From: Gammaproteobacteria bacterium
Lineage (GTDB): Bacteria; Pseudomonadota; Gammaproteobacteria; Pseudomonadales; Balneatricaceae
Assembly: GCA_024230095.1 (NCBI GenBank)
Contig: JAAERS010000151.1
Coordinates: forward strand, 1-50,327
Length of the DNA: 50,327 nt
Direction of reading: 5' to 3'
The number at the start of each line of letters is the position of its first letter. Positions within the stretch are counted from its first letter, which is position 1. The notes below the pieces were generated by a model that made no database searches, was not told the origin of the DNA, and worked only from the letters and a program-made list of their open reading frames with translations. This document shows positions 8,307-17,102 of this stretch, one piece after another. The position numbers were made by a program, and so were the translations under genes.

Positions 8307-8414
8307 ATGAAACATGAAGCAACTGCTATCATTCAATTAATGTTGGCGAATGAAATGCAACAGGTTGATTATATGCGTCACTTACAGCGTGCTAGACATA
8401 GCCATTGGCACTAA
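8307..8414 (+). CDS. Possible 35-residue small protein
   Basis: ATG at 8307-8309 with AAGG seven bases upstream opens a frame of 35 codons ending in TAA at 8412-8414. The product starts MKHEATAIIQLMLANEMQQ and ends with a basic, histidine-rich tail (RHLQRARHSHWH). Its 3' end overlaps the dusC stop codon by four bases, tail to tail. Good ribosome site, amphipathic helix-like sequence and its place in an otherwise empty pyrD-dusC gap favour a real gene, but no family was recognised. In pseudomonads the gene next to pyrD is rmf; this is not recognisably RMF. Confidence 0.38.
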   Translation: MKHEATAIIQLMLANEMQQVDYMRHLQRARHSHWH

Positions 8415-9340
8415 GGGAGACTGTTAACAATGTCGGGCAATTGTCGATAACGTTTTATAATCATAAAGGCCGTTTGTGCCTGCGGGTAGACCCGCCCCAA
8501 TAAAGCTAACCACTGTTTAATTCTTGCAGCTTGAAAACGTTCTGGCACCTGTATAGCAACACGCTCGCAAAAGGCCAGTATTAGCGGTCGCAAGTCATCC
8601 CAAGTGTAGTCAGGCAACTCGGGGTGACGAATACTCCGCGCCAAATCTGGCCGCCATACAACCCCCCGTCCCAACATGACATCATCACTACCACTGACCT
8701 GACGACAGCGATGATAATCCTCTGGACTCCATACTTCGCCATTAGCCACAACGGGGATCGCAATGGCGGAGCGAATTATAGCAATCCACTGCCAATGGGC
8801 TGGAGGCCGATAACCCTCTATTTTAGTTCGAGCATGCACGACCAATTCATTCGCGCCAGCATCAGCAATAGCTTGCGCATTATCCAGAGCGAGGTTCTTG
8901 TCCTCGTAACCCAAGCGCATTTTGGCACTAAGCCAAGCATCAGCACCAATGGCCTCACGCACATTCGCAACAATTTCTCCCACTAGGCTTGGGTTTTTAA
9001 GAAGAATAGCTCCACCCTGACTACGGTTAACCGTTTTAGCCGGACAGCCAAAGTTCAAATCAATGCCTGGTGAACCCAATTCCAGAGCTCGCTGTGCATT
9101 TAATCCTAATGCTTGCGGGTGATTACCCAGCAATTGAATACGCACAGGAACTCCCGATGGCGTTTTGCCACCCTCATGCAACTCTGGGCATAGTCGGTAA
9201 AAAACTCGCGGGGGCAATAATTGATCCGTCACACGCACAAATTCTGTTACGCACAAGTCAATTCCACCTACTTGCGTCAAGCAATCACGTAAAATATTGT
9301 CCGCCAACCCCTCCATGGGAGCAAGAATGATACGACTCAT
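8411..9340 (-). CDS. dusC: tRNA-dihydrouridine(16) synthase DusC
   Basis: A 309-residue flavin enzyme that reduces uridine 16 in tRNA using NADPH. Visible: the N-terminal ILAPMEGLADNILRDCLT typical of DusC, LNFGCPAKTVNRSQGGAILL with the catalytic cysteine, LSAKMRLGYED, LVVHARTK with the active-site segment, and the phosphate loop IPVVANGEVW. The C-terminal helical domain is present, so length is normal. It reads away from ribE with only about 50 bases between the two starts. Confidence 0.94.
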   Translation of the reverse strand: MSRIILAPMEGLADNILRDCLTQVGGIDLCVTEFVRVTDQLLPPRVFYRLCPELHEGGKTPSGVPVRIQLLGNHPQALGLNAQRALELGSPGIDLNFGCPAKTVNRSQGGAILLKNPSLVGEIVANVREAIGADAWLSAKMRLGYEDKNLALDNAQAIADAGANELVVHARTKIEGYRPPAHWQWIAIIRSAIAIPVVANGEVWSPEDYHRCRQVSGSDDVMLGRGVVWRPDLARSIRHPELPDYTWDDLRPLILAFCERVAIQVPERFQAARIKQWLALLGRVYPQAQTAFMIIKRYRQLPDIVNSLP

Positions 9341-9353
9341 ACGATTTTTCGAC

Positions 9354-9359
9354 TATAAT
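9354..9359 (+). promoter_or_regulatory. -10 element for ribE
   Basis: A perfect TATAAT lies 33 bases upstream of the ribE start codon, giving a leader of roughly 25 bases. No convincing -35 is seen, and the leader is too short for an FMN riboswitch. Confidence 0.4.
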
Positions 9360-9391
9360 GCCGCCAACTATTTAATGAATAGGAATAACAC

Positions 9392-10009
9392 ATGTTTACC
9401 GGTATCGTTCAAGGTATGGGCCGCATTAAGCAGGTTCACGAAGGTCACGACCAACGCAGTTTTATTATCACCTTACCTGAAGCCCTAAGCCAAGCAGTTG
9501 AAATCGGTGCTAGTGTGGCCGTGAATGGTACCTGCCTGACAGTCACAGGACAACAAGGATGTGACTTGAATTTTGATGTAATTGGTCAAACCCTTAGTCT
9601 GACCAATTTGGGTCTGCAACAGCAAGGCAGTTTGGTCAACATTGAGCGTTCCCTTAAGATGGGTGACGAGTTAGGTGGCCATATCATCTCGGGCCACGTA
9701 ACAACCGCTATCAAAGTCACCGCCGTGGAACATCAAGATGACAATACCAGCATTTGGTTTGCTCTTCCTCAAGACCACCAAAAACATGTTCTGCCACAAG
9801 GCTTTATCGGCCTGAACGGCTGCAGCCTCACTGTAGCCAATGTTGAAGATACGCGATTTTCAGTATGCTTGATTCCAGAAACCCTACGTATGACCACCTT
9901 CGGCAACAGCCAAGTCGGCGACATGGTGAATATGGAAATCGACCACCAAACACAAACCATTGTTGCTACCGTAGAACGTGTACTGCAAGCGCAAAAAAAC
10001 AACAACTAA
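9392..10009 (+). CDS. ribE: Riboflavin synthase, alpha subunit
   Basis: A 205-residue enzyme joining two lumazine molecules to form riboflavin. The two tandem lumazine-binding barrels are clear: the first begins MFTGIVQGMGRI and contains VNGTCLTVT and FDVIGQTLSLTNL; the second begins GGHIISGHV and contains LNGCSLTVANV and IPETLRMTTF. AGGA eight bases upstream sets the start. It stands alone, not in a rib operon, facing hemH with a gap of only ten bases and no visible terminator, so the two transcripts probably overlap at their ends. Confidence 0.96.
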   Translation: MFTGIVQGMGRIKQVHEGHDQRSFIITLPEALSQAVEIGASVAVNGTCLTVTGQQGCDLNFDVIGQTLSLTNLGLQQQGSLVNIERSLKMGDELGGHIISGHVTTAIKVTAVEHQDDNTSIWFALPQDHQKHVLPQGFIGLNGCSLTVANVEDTRFSVCLIPETLRMTTFGNSQVGDMVNMEIDHQTQTIVATVERVLQAQKNNN

Positions 10010-10019
10010 CAACAGTTTA

Positions 10020-11033
10020 TTAGGGCACAGTGGTATCAGAACCTGTGCTCTCAATAACACACTCCACTAAAGTGCCTATTGCCTCAACCTGCTCATCAGC
10101 ATCATTCAGGCAGGGAATATAACCAAATTCTTTACCACCAGCTTGAATGAAGGTCTCTTCAAACCCCAAGGCCACCTCTTCCAAGGTTTCCAGGCAATCG
10201 ACGGCAAAACCTGGGCAGATAACTTGTACCGACTCTAAGCCCTGCTGCGCTTTCGCCTCCAACAGAGGCTCTGCGTAAGGCTGCAACCATTTCTGAAAGC
10301 CGAAACGCGACTGAAAAGCAATGCTATAGCGATCTTCTTCTAGCCCCAAAATTTGTGCCAAAGCCTGCCCCGTTGCCAAGCACTGTTCATAGTAAGGGTC
10401 GCCTTTACGACGCGTAGCCTCAGGGGTGCCATGAAAAGACATCAATAACTGCTGCGCCTGACCATGTTGGCGCCAGTATTTTCGAACACTACTGGCCAAT
10501 GCCAGCAGGTGTTCCTCCTGTTGATGATAATTTTGCACTGGAAGCAACTCTGGTTGATAACTCAATTGCTGGCAAGCAGTTTGATAAGCGTCATAAACCG
10601 CGGCTGTGGTGGTTGTCGAGTATTGGGGAAACAAAGGCACCACAACTAACTTATTAACACCTTGTTGCTGAAGCTTTGCTAAGCTTGTTTGCATGGCCGG
10701 CTCGCCATAGGTCATAGCCAGCTCTACTTGCCAATTCAAACCCTGTTGCTGTGCCCTGTTGCTCAACTTGATCTGCAGCGCGCGGCTATTAACCAATAAG
10801 GGAGACCCTCCCTCTTGCCACACCTTGGCGTACAAGGCCGCAGAACGAGCTGGACGTCTACGCAATATGATACCTTGCAGGATAGGCTGCCAAAGCCAGG
10901 CCGGTAAATCAACAACCCGCTGATCAGACAAAAACTGCTTAAGATAAGGCTTTACAGCCTCAGCAGTAGGCGCCTGCGGCGAACCTAAATTCACCAATAA
11001 CACACCCAATGTTTGCTTATCATTTACCATCAT
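10020..11033 (-). CDS. hemH: Ferrochelatase
   Basis: The 337-residue enzyme inserts ferrous iron into protoporphyrin IX, the last step of haem synthesis. Motifs: LGVLLVNLGSPQAPTAEAV, VVVPLFPQYSTTTTAAVYDA, LMSFHGTPEATRRKGDPY with the metal-binding histidine, and CPGFAVDCLETLEE near the C-terminus. The ATG at 11031-11033 overlaps the pepN stop codon (TAATG), which implies translational coupling; a second ATG follows immediately. It is the last gene of the minus-strand run beginning at rsd or nadK. Confidence 0.96.
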   Translation of the reverse strand: MMVNDKQTLGVLLVNLGSPQAPTAEAVKPYLKQFLSDQRVVDLPAWLWQPILQGIILRRRPARSAALYAKVWQEGGSPLLVNSRALQIKLSNRAQQQGLNWQVELAMTYGEPAMQTSLAKLQQQGVNKLVVVPLFPQYSTTTTAAVYDAYQTACQQLSYQPELLPVQNYHQQEEHLLALASSVRKYWRQHGQAQQLLMSFHGTPEATRRKGDPYYEQCLATGQALAQILGLEEDRYSIAFQSRFGFQKWLQPYAEPLLEAKAQQGLESVQVICPGFAVDCLETLEEVALGFEETFIQAGGKEFGYIPCLNDADEQVEAIGTLVECVIESTGSDTTVP

Positions 11034-13714
11034 TACTGAACCAAGGCCTTACTAACAACTTCATACACATCCTTACTTGGATTGGTATCAATAATCCGCT
11101 GCAGCTGCTCTCGGATCAAAACTTGACGCTCTGGGGTGTGCTTCTTGAAGCGCCCAAGAGGCTTACAAAGGCCAGCGGCTATCATGGGATTAATACTGTT
11201 GAGTAAAATAACCTGTTCGGCAATAAACGCATAACCACTCCCATCTGCAGCATGGAAATTGATAGCACTGCGTATAAAGCCCCCCAATACACTGCGCACC
11301 TTATTGGGATTCTTGATATCAAAAGCCGAGTGGCGCAATAATTCTTTTACGTATTCTAAACGCCCAGCTTGGTTAGCGCTTGACTGCAGAGCAAACCATT
11401 GATCAACGACCTGAGCATCCTGATGCCAATGGGAGTAAAAATTCTCCAAAGCGATAGCTGCGGCATCATCATCCATAGCAATCATGGCCTGCAAAGCGGC
11501 ACTCACATCAGTCATATTAGCTTGCTTTTCGTATTGCCTTTGCGCTAACGCCAAATGCGCCTCATCTTCGAGGGTGGTTAAGTACATCAAACACACGTTC
11601 TTGAGTGCACGATGGCCAATGGCCACCCCACTTTGGCTAAAGGGACCATCATCTTGACAGCGGGCATAACAGCCCTCTAGTTCCGACTGCAGGCTTTGGG
11701 CGATATAACAGCGGACACTTTCTCGACAGATGTGAATCAGTTCCACATCTATTTCCGTTTGCATTTCTGCTAAATAGGCTTCACTGGGTAACAATACCAA
11801 ACGCGCCACCATGGCAGGATCCAGTTGTTCATTGCGCAACAGGTCCGACAACAAGTCCAATAAAGGTTGCGCCACAGCGTCGCCGATGGTTTCCTCATTC
11901 ATCACCGCCTGCAGGGCTTGTAACAACAAACGCTGCACTGCTTCCCAGCGGTTAAAACCATCACTGTCATGCTGTGCCAAAAACATCAGTTGCTGATTGC
12001 TGTACGGGTAATCTAATTTTACCGGCGCTGAAAAGCCACGCAACAGCGAAGGTACCGGGCGCGCAGCTATTCCAGTGAATACAAATGTCTGCTGAGCCTC
12101 AGTAATCGACAATACAGCTTCGTTGCTATCGGCGGCAATTGCCGAGACTTGCTCGGGCCAACTCACAGCCATGCTGTTACCAACACCTTGCCGGGCACTG
12201 GCATTATTATCCAATCCCTGCAACAAGGCCATGCGCACGGGAATATGAAATGGTAACTTGGTGTCTGACTCCGGCGTAGCGGGAGTTGATTGACTAACGT
12301 ATAAACGGTATTCCTGTTGCGTGGCATCATACTCGTCACGCACATTTATGGTAGGCGTACCGGCCTGACTGTACCAGTTTCTAAACCGTGTTAAATCAAC
12401 CCCACTGGCGTCCTCCATAGCTACCACAAAGTCTTCTGTAGTTACCGCTTGACCATCATGACGATGAAAATAAAGATCACTGCCTTTGCGGAATAGATCT
12501 GCACCCAACAAAGTATGGATCATACCCACGACTTCGGCACCTTTTTCATATACGGTAACCGAGTAGAAGTTGTTAATTTCCATGTAGGATTCTGGCCTGA
12601 TAGGGTGTGCCATGGGACCACTATCTTCGGCAAATTGAGCGGTACGCAACAGACTCACATCATCAATTCGCTTAACCGTAGGCGAATACATATCAGCCGT
12701 GTATTGGGCGTCTCTAAACACCGTGAAGCCTTCTTTTAAACTCAATTGAAACCAATCACGGCAAGTAACACGATTACCTGACCAGTTGTGAAAGTACTCG
12801 TGCCCAACAATACCTTCAATACGCTCAAACTGTGCGTCGGTGCTGGTATTTGGATCGGCCAGAACACAGTCCGAATTAAAGATATTTAAGCCCTTATTTT
12901 CCATAGCGCCCATATTAAAATCATCGACAGCAACAATCATGAATAGGTCAAGGTCATATTCACGGCCATAAACATCCTCGTCCCATTTCATAGAGCGCTT
13001 CAAGGATTCCATAGCGTGCGCACATTTATGACTATTATGAGCCTCAACAAATATATGCAATGTCACTTCACGCCCACTACTAGTGGTAAAACTATCACCG
13101 TAACGCACCAAATCACCTGCTACTAGAGCAAACAAATAAGCTGGCTTTGGGAATGGATCATGCCATACCGCATAGTGGCACCCCCCCGCTTGCTCACCCT
13201 GCTCAATTGGGTTGCCGTTGGCCAATAGCACTGGGTACTTTGTCTTATCGGCACTGATACGTGTAGTAAACACGGACATGGCATCGGGACGGTCCATATA
13301 ATAGGTAATATTGCGAAAACCTTCGGCTTCACATTGCGTACAAAACATACCACCTGATTTATACAAACCCTCTAGGGTGGTATTATTTTGCGGCTCAATC
13401 AAACATTCAGTTTTTACTTCAAATTGCTCTGGGCAATCCTTAAGCAATAAGTTTGTGCCCTGCTTTATTAGGCGCGCCGGTGTCATTTCTACACCATCTA
13501 GACAAGCTTTCTCAAGCTGCAATAGCGTGCCACCATGCAATAATAAATCATGGCTTTGAGCTTGGCTTAGGGGGTTTTTGCGGACCTGCAAAGTGCAAAT
13601 CACGCGGGTATTTTGGTCATCAATATGCACGTCTAAAAAGGTGCTATCAATAATATGGCTTGGTACCTGATAGTCCTTCAGGTAAATCACTTGGGGTTGT
13701 TCACTCATGCGCAT
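11033..13714 (-). CDS. pepN: Aminopeptidase N (M1 family zinc metallopeptidase)
   Basis: An 893-residue cytosolic exopeptidase releasing N-terminal residues from peptides. M1 motifs in order: the substrate-binding GAMENKGLNIFN, the zinc motif HEYFHNWSGNRVTCRDWFQLSLKEG (HEXXH plus distant Glu), and the conserved tyrosine region YSVTVYEKGAEVVGM. The C-terminal helical domain is complete, matching the E. coli-type PepN of about 870-890 residues. The first ATG (13714) lies inside the end of the DUF2797 gene; a second ATG six bases later is possible. Ends in a one-base stop/start overlap with hemH. Confidence 0.97.
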   Translation of the reverse strand: MRMSEQPQVIYLKDYQVPSHIIDSTFLDVHIDDQNTRVICTLQVRKNPLSQAQSHDLLLHGGTLLQLEKACLDGVEMTPARLIKQGTNLLLKDCPEQFEVKTECLIEPQNNTTLEGLYKSGGMFCTQCEAEGFRNITYYMDRPDAMSVFTTRISADKTKYPVLLANGNPIEQGEQAGGCHYAVWHDPFPKPAYLFALVAGDLVRYGDSFTTSSGREVTLHIFVEAHNSHKCAHAMESLKRSMKWDEDVYGREYDLDLFMIVAVDDFNMGAMENKGLNIFNSDCVLADPNTSTDAQFERIEGIVGHEYFHNWSGNRVTCRDWFQLSLKEGFTVFRDAQYTADMYSPTVKRIDDVSLLRTAQFAEDSGPMAHPIRPESYMEINNFYSVTVYEKGAEVVGMIHTLLGADLFRKGSDLYFHRHDGQAVTTEDFVVAMEDASGVDLTRFRNWYSQAGTPTINVRDEYDATQQEYRLYVSQSTPATPESDTKLPFHIPVRMALLQGLDNNASARQGVGNSMAVSWPEQVSAIAADSNEAVLSITEAQQTFVFTGIAARPVPSLLRGFSAPVKLDYPYSNQQLMFLAQHDSDGFNRWEAVQRLLLQALQAVMNEETIGDAVAQPLLDLLSDLLRNEQLDPAMVARLVLLPSEAYLAEMQTEIDVELIHICRESVRCYIAQSLQSELEGCYARCQDDGPFSQSGVAIGHRALKNVCLMYLTTLEDEAHLALAQRQYEKQANMTDVSAALQAMIAMDDDAAAIALENFYSHWHQDAQVVDQWFALQSSANQAGRLEYVKELLRHSAFDIKNPNKVRSVLGGFIRSAINFHAADGSGYAFIAEQVILLNSINPMIAAGLCKPLGRFKKHTPERQVLIREQLQRIIDTNPSKDVYEVVSKALVQ

Positions 13715-14541
13715 AATTGCACCAAATAAGAAGAATATTTACGGATGTTAATGACTCTGTTGGCAAAGATCAGGTACTGACCTTTAATACCCAAAAGCTG
13801 ATCTTCCAACACAGACTCTTTATCTAAATTGTGGGACACTATTTTGGTTGGGTATTGCTGCACCGGATATTGCATACTGGTTGGCGTATGTTGCAACCAG
13901 GTATAGCAAGCTTTGTCCACGCCTGAAAGCAACCCTTGCAAAGGTTCTGCCGCCTCGGCTTTTAAACGCTCGCATTCAGCCAGCAAATCAAGTTCCATCG
14001 CCTCGCCTTTAAGCAAAGCACGCCAATTGGTTTTGTCGGCCACATAATTTTTAAGCACGGTTTCCACTTGCCCGGACAACTTGCGTGTTGCCACTTGCAT
14101 AATGGGCACAGCTTGGCTAGCACCTTGATCCAGCCAGCGCGTTGGCATTTGGTTAACTCTGGTGATGCCCACTTTCAAAGCACTGGAGTTGGCTAGGTAG
14201 ATTACATGGGGCTGCATACAATACCCCTCTCCCCAACTGGCATCACGGCAGGTGCCCTGATCATAGTGACAACGTTCGGGACTCATGATACATAAATCAC
14301 ATTGGGGCAGTTTTTGCATACACGGATAGCAATAACCTTGAGAATAACTTTTCTTAGTCTTACGCCCACAATGGCTGCATTTAATTTCTCCCAAATGTTG
14401 CAGACGAATAGTGCGCCCAACCAAAGCGTTCATATCTACGCTCTGGCCTCCCATTTGCAATTGATAAGCAACTCTAGCCTTAGGTACTGCGTTAATTGAA
14501 GTGGCCATCTTACTAAGATGGCCTTGTGCTAGCACTCGCAT
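13705..14541 (-). CDS. DUF2797 zinc-cluster protein with GIY-YIG-like segment
   Basis: A 278-residue DUF2797-family protein of unknown function. Residues 55-108 hold nine cysteines (55, 58, 71, 74, 81, 84, 91, 98, 108) in CXXC-type pairs, expected to bind zinc. Directly after come PHVIYLANSSALKVGITR and RWLDQGA, which resemble the opening of a GIY-YIG nuclease fold, a feature known for this family. The start codon overlaps the yeaC-like stop (TGATG) and the end overlaps pepN by ten bases, so it is translated as part of one operon. Nuclease activity is inference; the catalytic set was not verified. Confidence 0.85.
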   Translation of the reverse strand: MRVLAQGHLSKMATSINAVPKARVAYQLQMGGQSVDMNALVGRTIRLQHLGEIKCSHCGRKTKKSYSQGYCYPCMQKLPQCDLCIMSPERCHYDQGTCRDASWGEGYCMQPHVIYLANSSALKVGITRVNQMPTRWLDQGASQAVPIMQVATRKLSGQVETVLKNYVADKTNWRALLKGEAMELDLLAECERLKAEAAEPLQGLLSGVDKACYTWLQHTPTSMQYPVQQYPTKIVSHNLDKESVLEDQLLGIKGQYLIFANRVINIRKYSSYLVQLCA

Positions 14542-14783
14542 CAGTGAATCTTAATCACTTGCGCCGCATCTTGCTGCGACGACTCACACTGATCTTTAAT
14601 ATACCCAGAATGTTCTTCTGCGGGCAGATGCATAGCTTGATAACGCAGCACGGCTTCCATGCAAGAGTCTTTTTGTGCTTGTGTCAACGCCCGCCCATCG
14701 GCCCATTTACCCAATTCCAAAGCCTGCTTGAGGCGTTGATAAATCTCTGGCGTCATATGTGCCAGCATTTCATTATATTCCAT
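14541..14783 (-). CDS. YeaC-like DUF1315 protein
   Basis: An 80-residue soluble protein whose core MTPEIYQRLKQALELGKWADGRALTQAQK matches E. coli YeaC (MTPEVYQRLSTAVELGKWPDG...), followed by a charged tail. Function unknown. It is the short partner usually found just before DUF2797 and pepN in Pseudomonas-like genomes, and its stop codon overlaps the start of the DUF2797 gene. Confidence 0.88.
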   Translation of the reverse strand: MEYNEMLAHMTPEIYQRLKQALELGKWADGRALTQAQKDSCMEAVLRYQAMHLPAEEHSGYIKDQCESSQQDAAQVIKIH

Positions 14784-14844
14784 ATTTTCAGTCCACCAAA
14801 CGAGCTCAGTCCCGGCTGGCGCCCGTAATTATTTGCAGCACTTT

Positions 14845-15699
14845 TTAGCGCCGACTATCTCTTCTCGATTCTATCATGGACAAGATAAAGGCCAAAGCCA
14901 AGCCCGCCAACAACCCACCTAAATGTGCCATATTAGCCATATTACCCATACCCATTACAGAAAACACATTGCTAAGGCCCAAAAGTAACCATACCAACAT
15001 AAAAATAAGAATACCTTGGGGCAGAAAAAATACGGGATTGCGCAACCTATCCCATAACCAGATATACCCAAGCAAACCATAAATCACTCCAGACAAACCA
15101 CCAAATAAGTGCGCACCTTGCCAGGCCTGAGCCAAGTTGCTAATGAGGGCAATAATAACAAACAACCACCACAGCCTCTTGCTCGACTGGCGTTGCTCAA
15201 TGCGGCGCCCTAAATCCCACCACCAAAGACAGTTAAACACCAGATGTAACCAGCCAAAGTGCAACCATGCTGGTGTTAAAAGACGCCAAGGCTCACCAAA
15301 CAAATGCTGCCAACCCGCCAATAAATAAGGTTCCGGTTGCAAAGCAATTGGGTAAAAACTCAAGGCAGCAATGTACTCTAGCTGATCCCCCATGCCGGTT
15401 AAAAGAGCCAAGAGCAACGTAATGGCCAAAATACCCGCAGTCATAGGGGCCGCCAATAAGCCACCAAATAGACTAATACGGACTCTAGATTGGTTTGTTT
15501 CAGTGTTTATACTAGGCAGCTCACCGCGCGCCATCTGTTGACACAAATCCAACGCCTCTGGCGCCTGTGCAGCTTTAGTTAACCACAACTGCTGATCTTC
15601 GTTGTGCTCTAGTATTTGATGAGATATTCCGCGTGACCACAAGACTTTGGTAAGTGGCAACAAATCAACGTGCAATGGAAAAGACATAACCAAAAACAT
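14845..15699 (-). CDS. Rhomboid-family intramembrane serine protease
   Basis: A 284-residue GlpG-like protein: a cytoplasmic N-terminal domain of about 70 residues, then six or more helices. The rhomboid signatures are intact: WRLLTPAWLHFGWLHLVFN in the L1-helix 2 region, catalytic Ser203 in GGLSGVIYG, and catalytic His259 in MAHLGGLLAG. It should cleave membrane proteins within the inner membrane; substrates are unknown. AGGAA lies ten bases upstream of the chosen ATG (15699); ATG at 15687 is an alternative. It starts 22 bases after nadK. Confidence 0.92.
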   Translation of the reverse strand: MFLVMSFPLHVDLLPLTKVLWSRGISHQILEHNEDQQLWLTKAAQAPEALDLCQQMARGELPSINTETNQSRVRISLFGGLLAAPMTAGILAITLLLALLTGMGDQLEYIAALSFYPIALQPEPYLLAGWQHLFGEPWRLLTPAWLHFGWLHLVFNCLWWWDLGRRIEQRQSSKRLWWLFVIIALISNLAQAWQGAHLFGGLSGVIYGLLGYIWLWDRLRNPVFFLPQGILIFMLVWLLLGLSNVFSVMGMGNMANMAHLGGLLAGLALAFILSMIESRRDSRR

Positions 15700-15721
15700 A
15701 GTAACTTACATTCCTGAGCAA

Positions 15722-16606
15722 TCAAAAAGTGGTGGCATGAGCATGCCAGCCCAACTTAGAACGGCAACGTTCATAGAAATGATGCCCAATCGGGTGCAAC
15801 ACCTTCAAACGAGCCAAATGGCGTTGCACCAAGATGGTATCACCATGCTCCAAGGTAATATGTACCTGACCATCAATACTCAATACCGGTTGTGTTTGAT
15901 TATCTTGCCCTAGGTGCAATGCCAACTCCGCATCAGCCGACACCACAAGAGGGCGGCTGCTCAAGTTATGTGGGTGCATTGGCACCAAGGCAATGGCATC
16001 CAAACCTGGGTGCATAATTGGCCCCCCTGCTGACAAGGCGTATGCGGTAGAGCCTGTTGGGGTAGCGATAATCACACCATCTGCACGATCAGCATAAACT
16101 GGCCGTTTATCAATCAACAAATCATAAGTCAACATACGCGCCGACTGACCTGGGTGCAGAACAATATCATTGAGACCACTGCCACGCGCCACCTCTTGAC
16201 CGTCTCGCATCACCTTGGCAGACAACATAAAACGGCTACTGGCTTCGTATTTGCCTGACAGAACTTGCGCCAAACAGTCTTCCACCTCTTCTGGAGAAAT
16301 GTCAGTCAAAAACCCAAGCTTACCTCGATTAACGCCGATCACCGGCACATCATGTATAGCCAATACGCGCGCGGCCGCTAACATGCTACCGTCACCGCCC
16401 ACCACAATCGCCAGATCACACTGCTCACCGATGTCCCGGCGACGCCCAGTGCGTCCTTGATAGTTATCTATGTTATTCGCGACCGCATGATGAACCACAA
16501 TTTCATGGCCACGAGGGCGTAAAAATTTGATGATTCGAGTAACGGTTTCGATCACCGTTTGGCTATGCAGACGGCCGATAATGCCAATGGAATGGTACAT
16601 GGTCAT
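15722..16606 (-). CDS. nadK: NAD kinase
   Basis: A 294-residue kinase making NADP from NAD and ATP. Motifs: IVVGGDGSMLAAARV (nucleotide-binding GGDGS), GVNRGKLGFLTDI, the SGLNDIVLHPG loop, and the substrate loop GVIIATPTGSTAYALSAGGPIMHP. AGAGAT six bases upstream supports ATG at 16606. It heads or nearly heads the nadK-rhomboid-yeaC-DUF2797-pepN-hemH run; rsd lies 34 bases upstream in the same direction. Confidence 0.97.
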   Translation of the reverse strand: MTMYHSIGIIGRLHSQTVIETVTRIIKFLRPRGHEIVVHHAVANNIDNYQGRTGRRRDIGEQCDLAIVVGGDGSMLAAARVLAIHDVPVIGVNRGKLGFLTDISPEEVEDCLAQVLSGKYEASSRFMLSAKVMRDGQEVARGSGLNDIVLHPGQSARMLTYDLLIDKRPVYADRADGVIIATPTGSTAYALSAGGPIMHPGLDAIALVPMHPHNLSSRPLVVSADAELALHLGQDNQTQPVLSIDGQVHITLEHGDTILVQRHLARLKVLHPIGHHFYERCRSKLGWHAHATTF

Positions 16607-16640
16607 TAATTTATCTCTGCCATATTAAACTTTGGGTGGC

Positions 16641-17102
16641 CTAGTGTATCTTGCTCTGGGGACCACCTTCAACAAGGGCCATTAGTTGATCTTCTCGATT
16701 GAATCGTTCGGTTAGAGCTTCACCTAACTTGGATAATCGACCAGTAAAATGACCGATATCCTGAATAGTCAAATTCTCTACTGAACCATACTCATCATCA
16801 AACACTACGATACGGTCCGTAGTTTCGTGAATTTGAATTAGCAAATTTTGGAGCTGATCTTTGCGGCTATGATCACGTTCCATAATAGCCTGCAACAAAT
16901 GCTCATAGACCCGAAAGTGCCCCTGAGAAGTATAATCAACCAAGGTTTCACAAAGTTCGTGAATAGCGTCAATAATATTAGATGTAACACTCATTTGCGG
17001 TAACGCAACAAACTGACTCAATAACAGTTGACGTTCTAACAACCAAGCTTCAATCGCTGCATCCATGGCTTCGTCTAGCGGTAATTCGGAACCCGATGAC
17101 AT
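16641..17102 (-). CDS. Rsd/AlgQ-type sigma-D (RpoD) regulator
   Basis: A 153-residue helical protein matching the Rsd_AlgQ family: LCETLVDYTSQGHFRVYEHLL in the middle and LSKLGEALTERFNREDQLMALV near the end align with E. coli Rsd (LVDYLSAGHFSIYERIL; IGEALEARFVLEDKLI). Rsd binds the main sigma factor in stationary phase and shifts polymerase to alternative sigmas; AlgQ in Pseudomonas affects alginate genes. It reads towards nadK with a 34-base gap and may be the first gene of that operon. Confidence 0.86.
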   Translation of the reverse strand: MSSGSELPLDEAMDAAIEAWLLERQLLLSQFVALPQMSVTSNIIDAIHELCETLVDYTSQGHFRVYEHLLQAIMERDHSRKDQLQNLLIQIHETTDRIVVFDDEYGSVENLTIQDIGHFTGRLSKLGEALTERFNREDQLMALVEGGPQSKIH

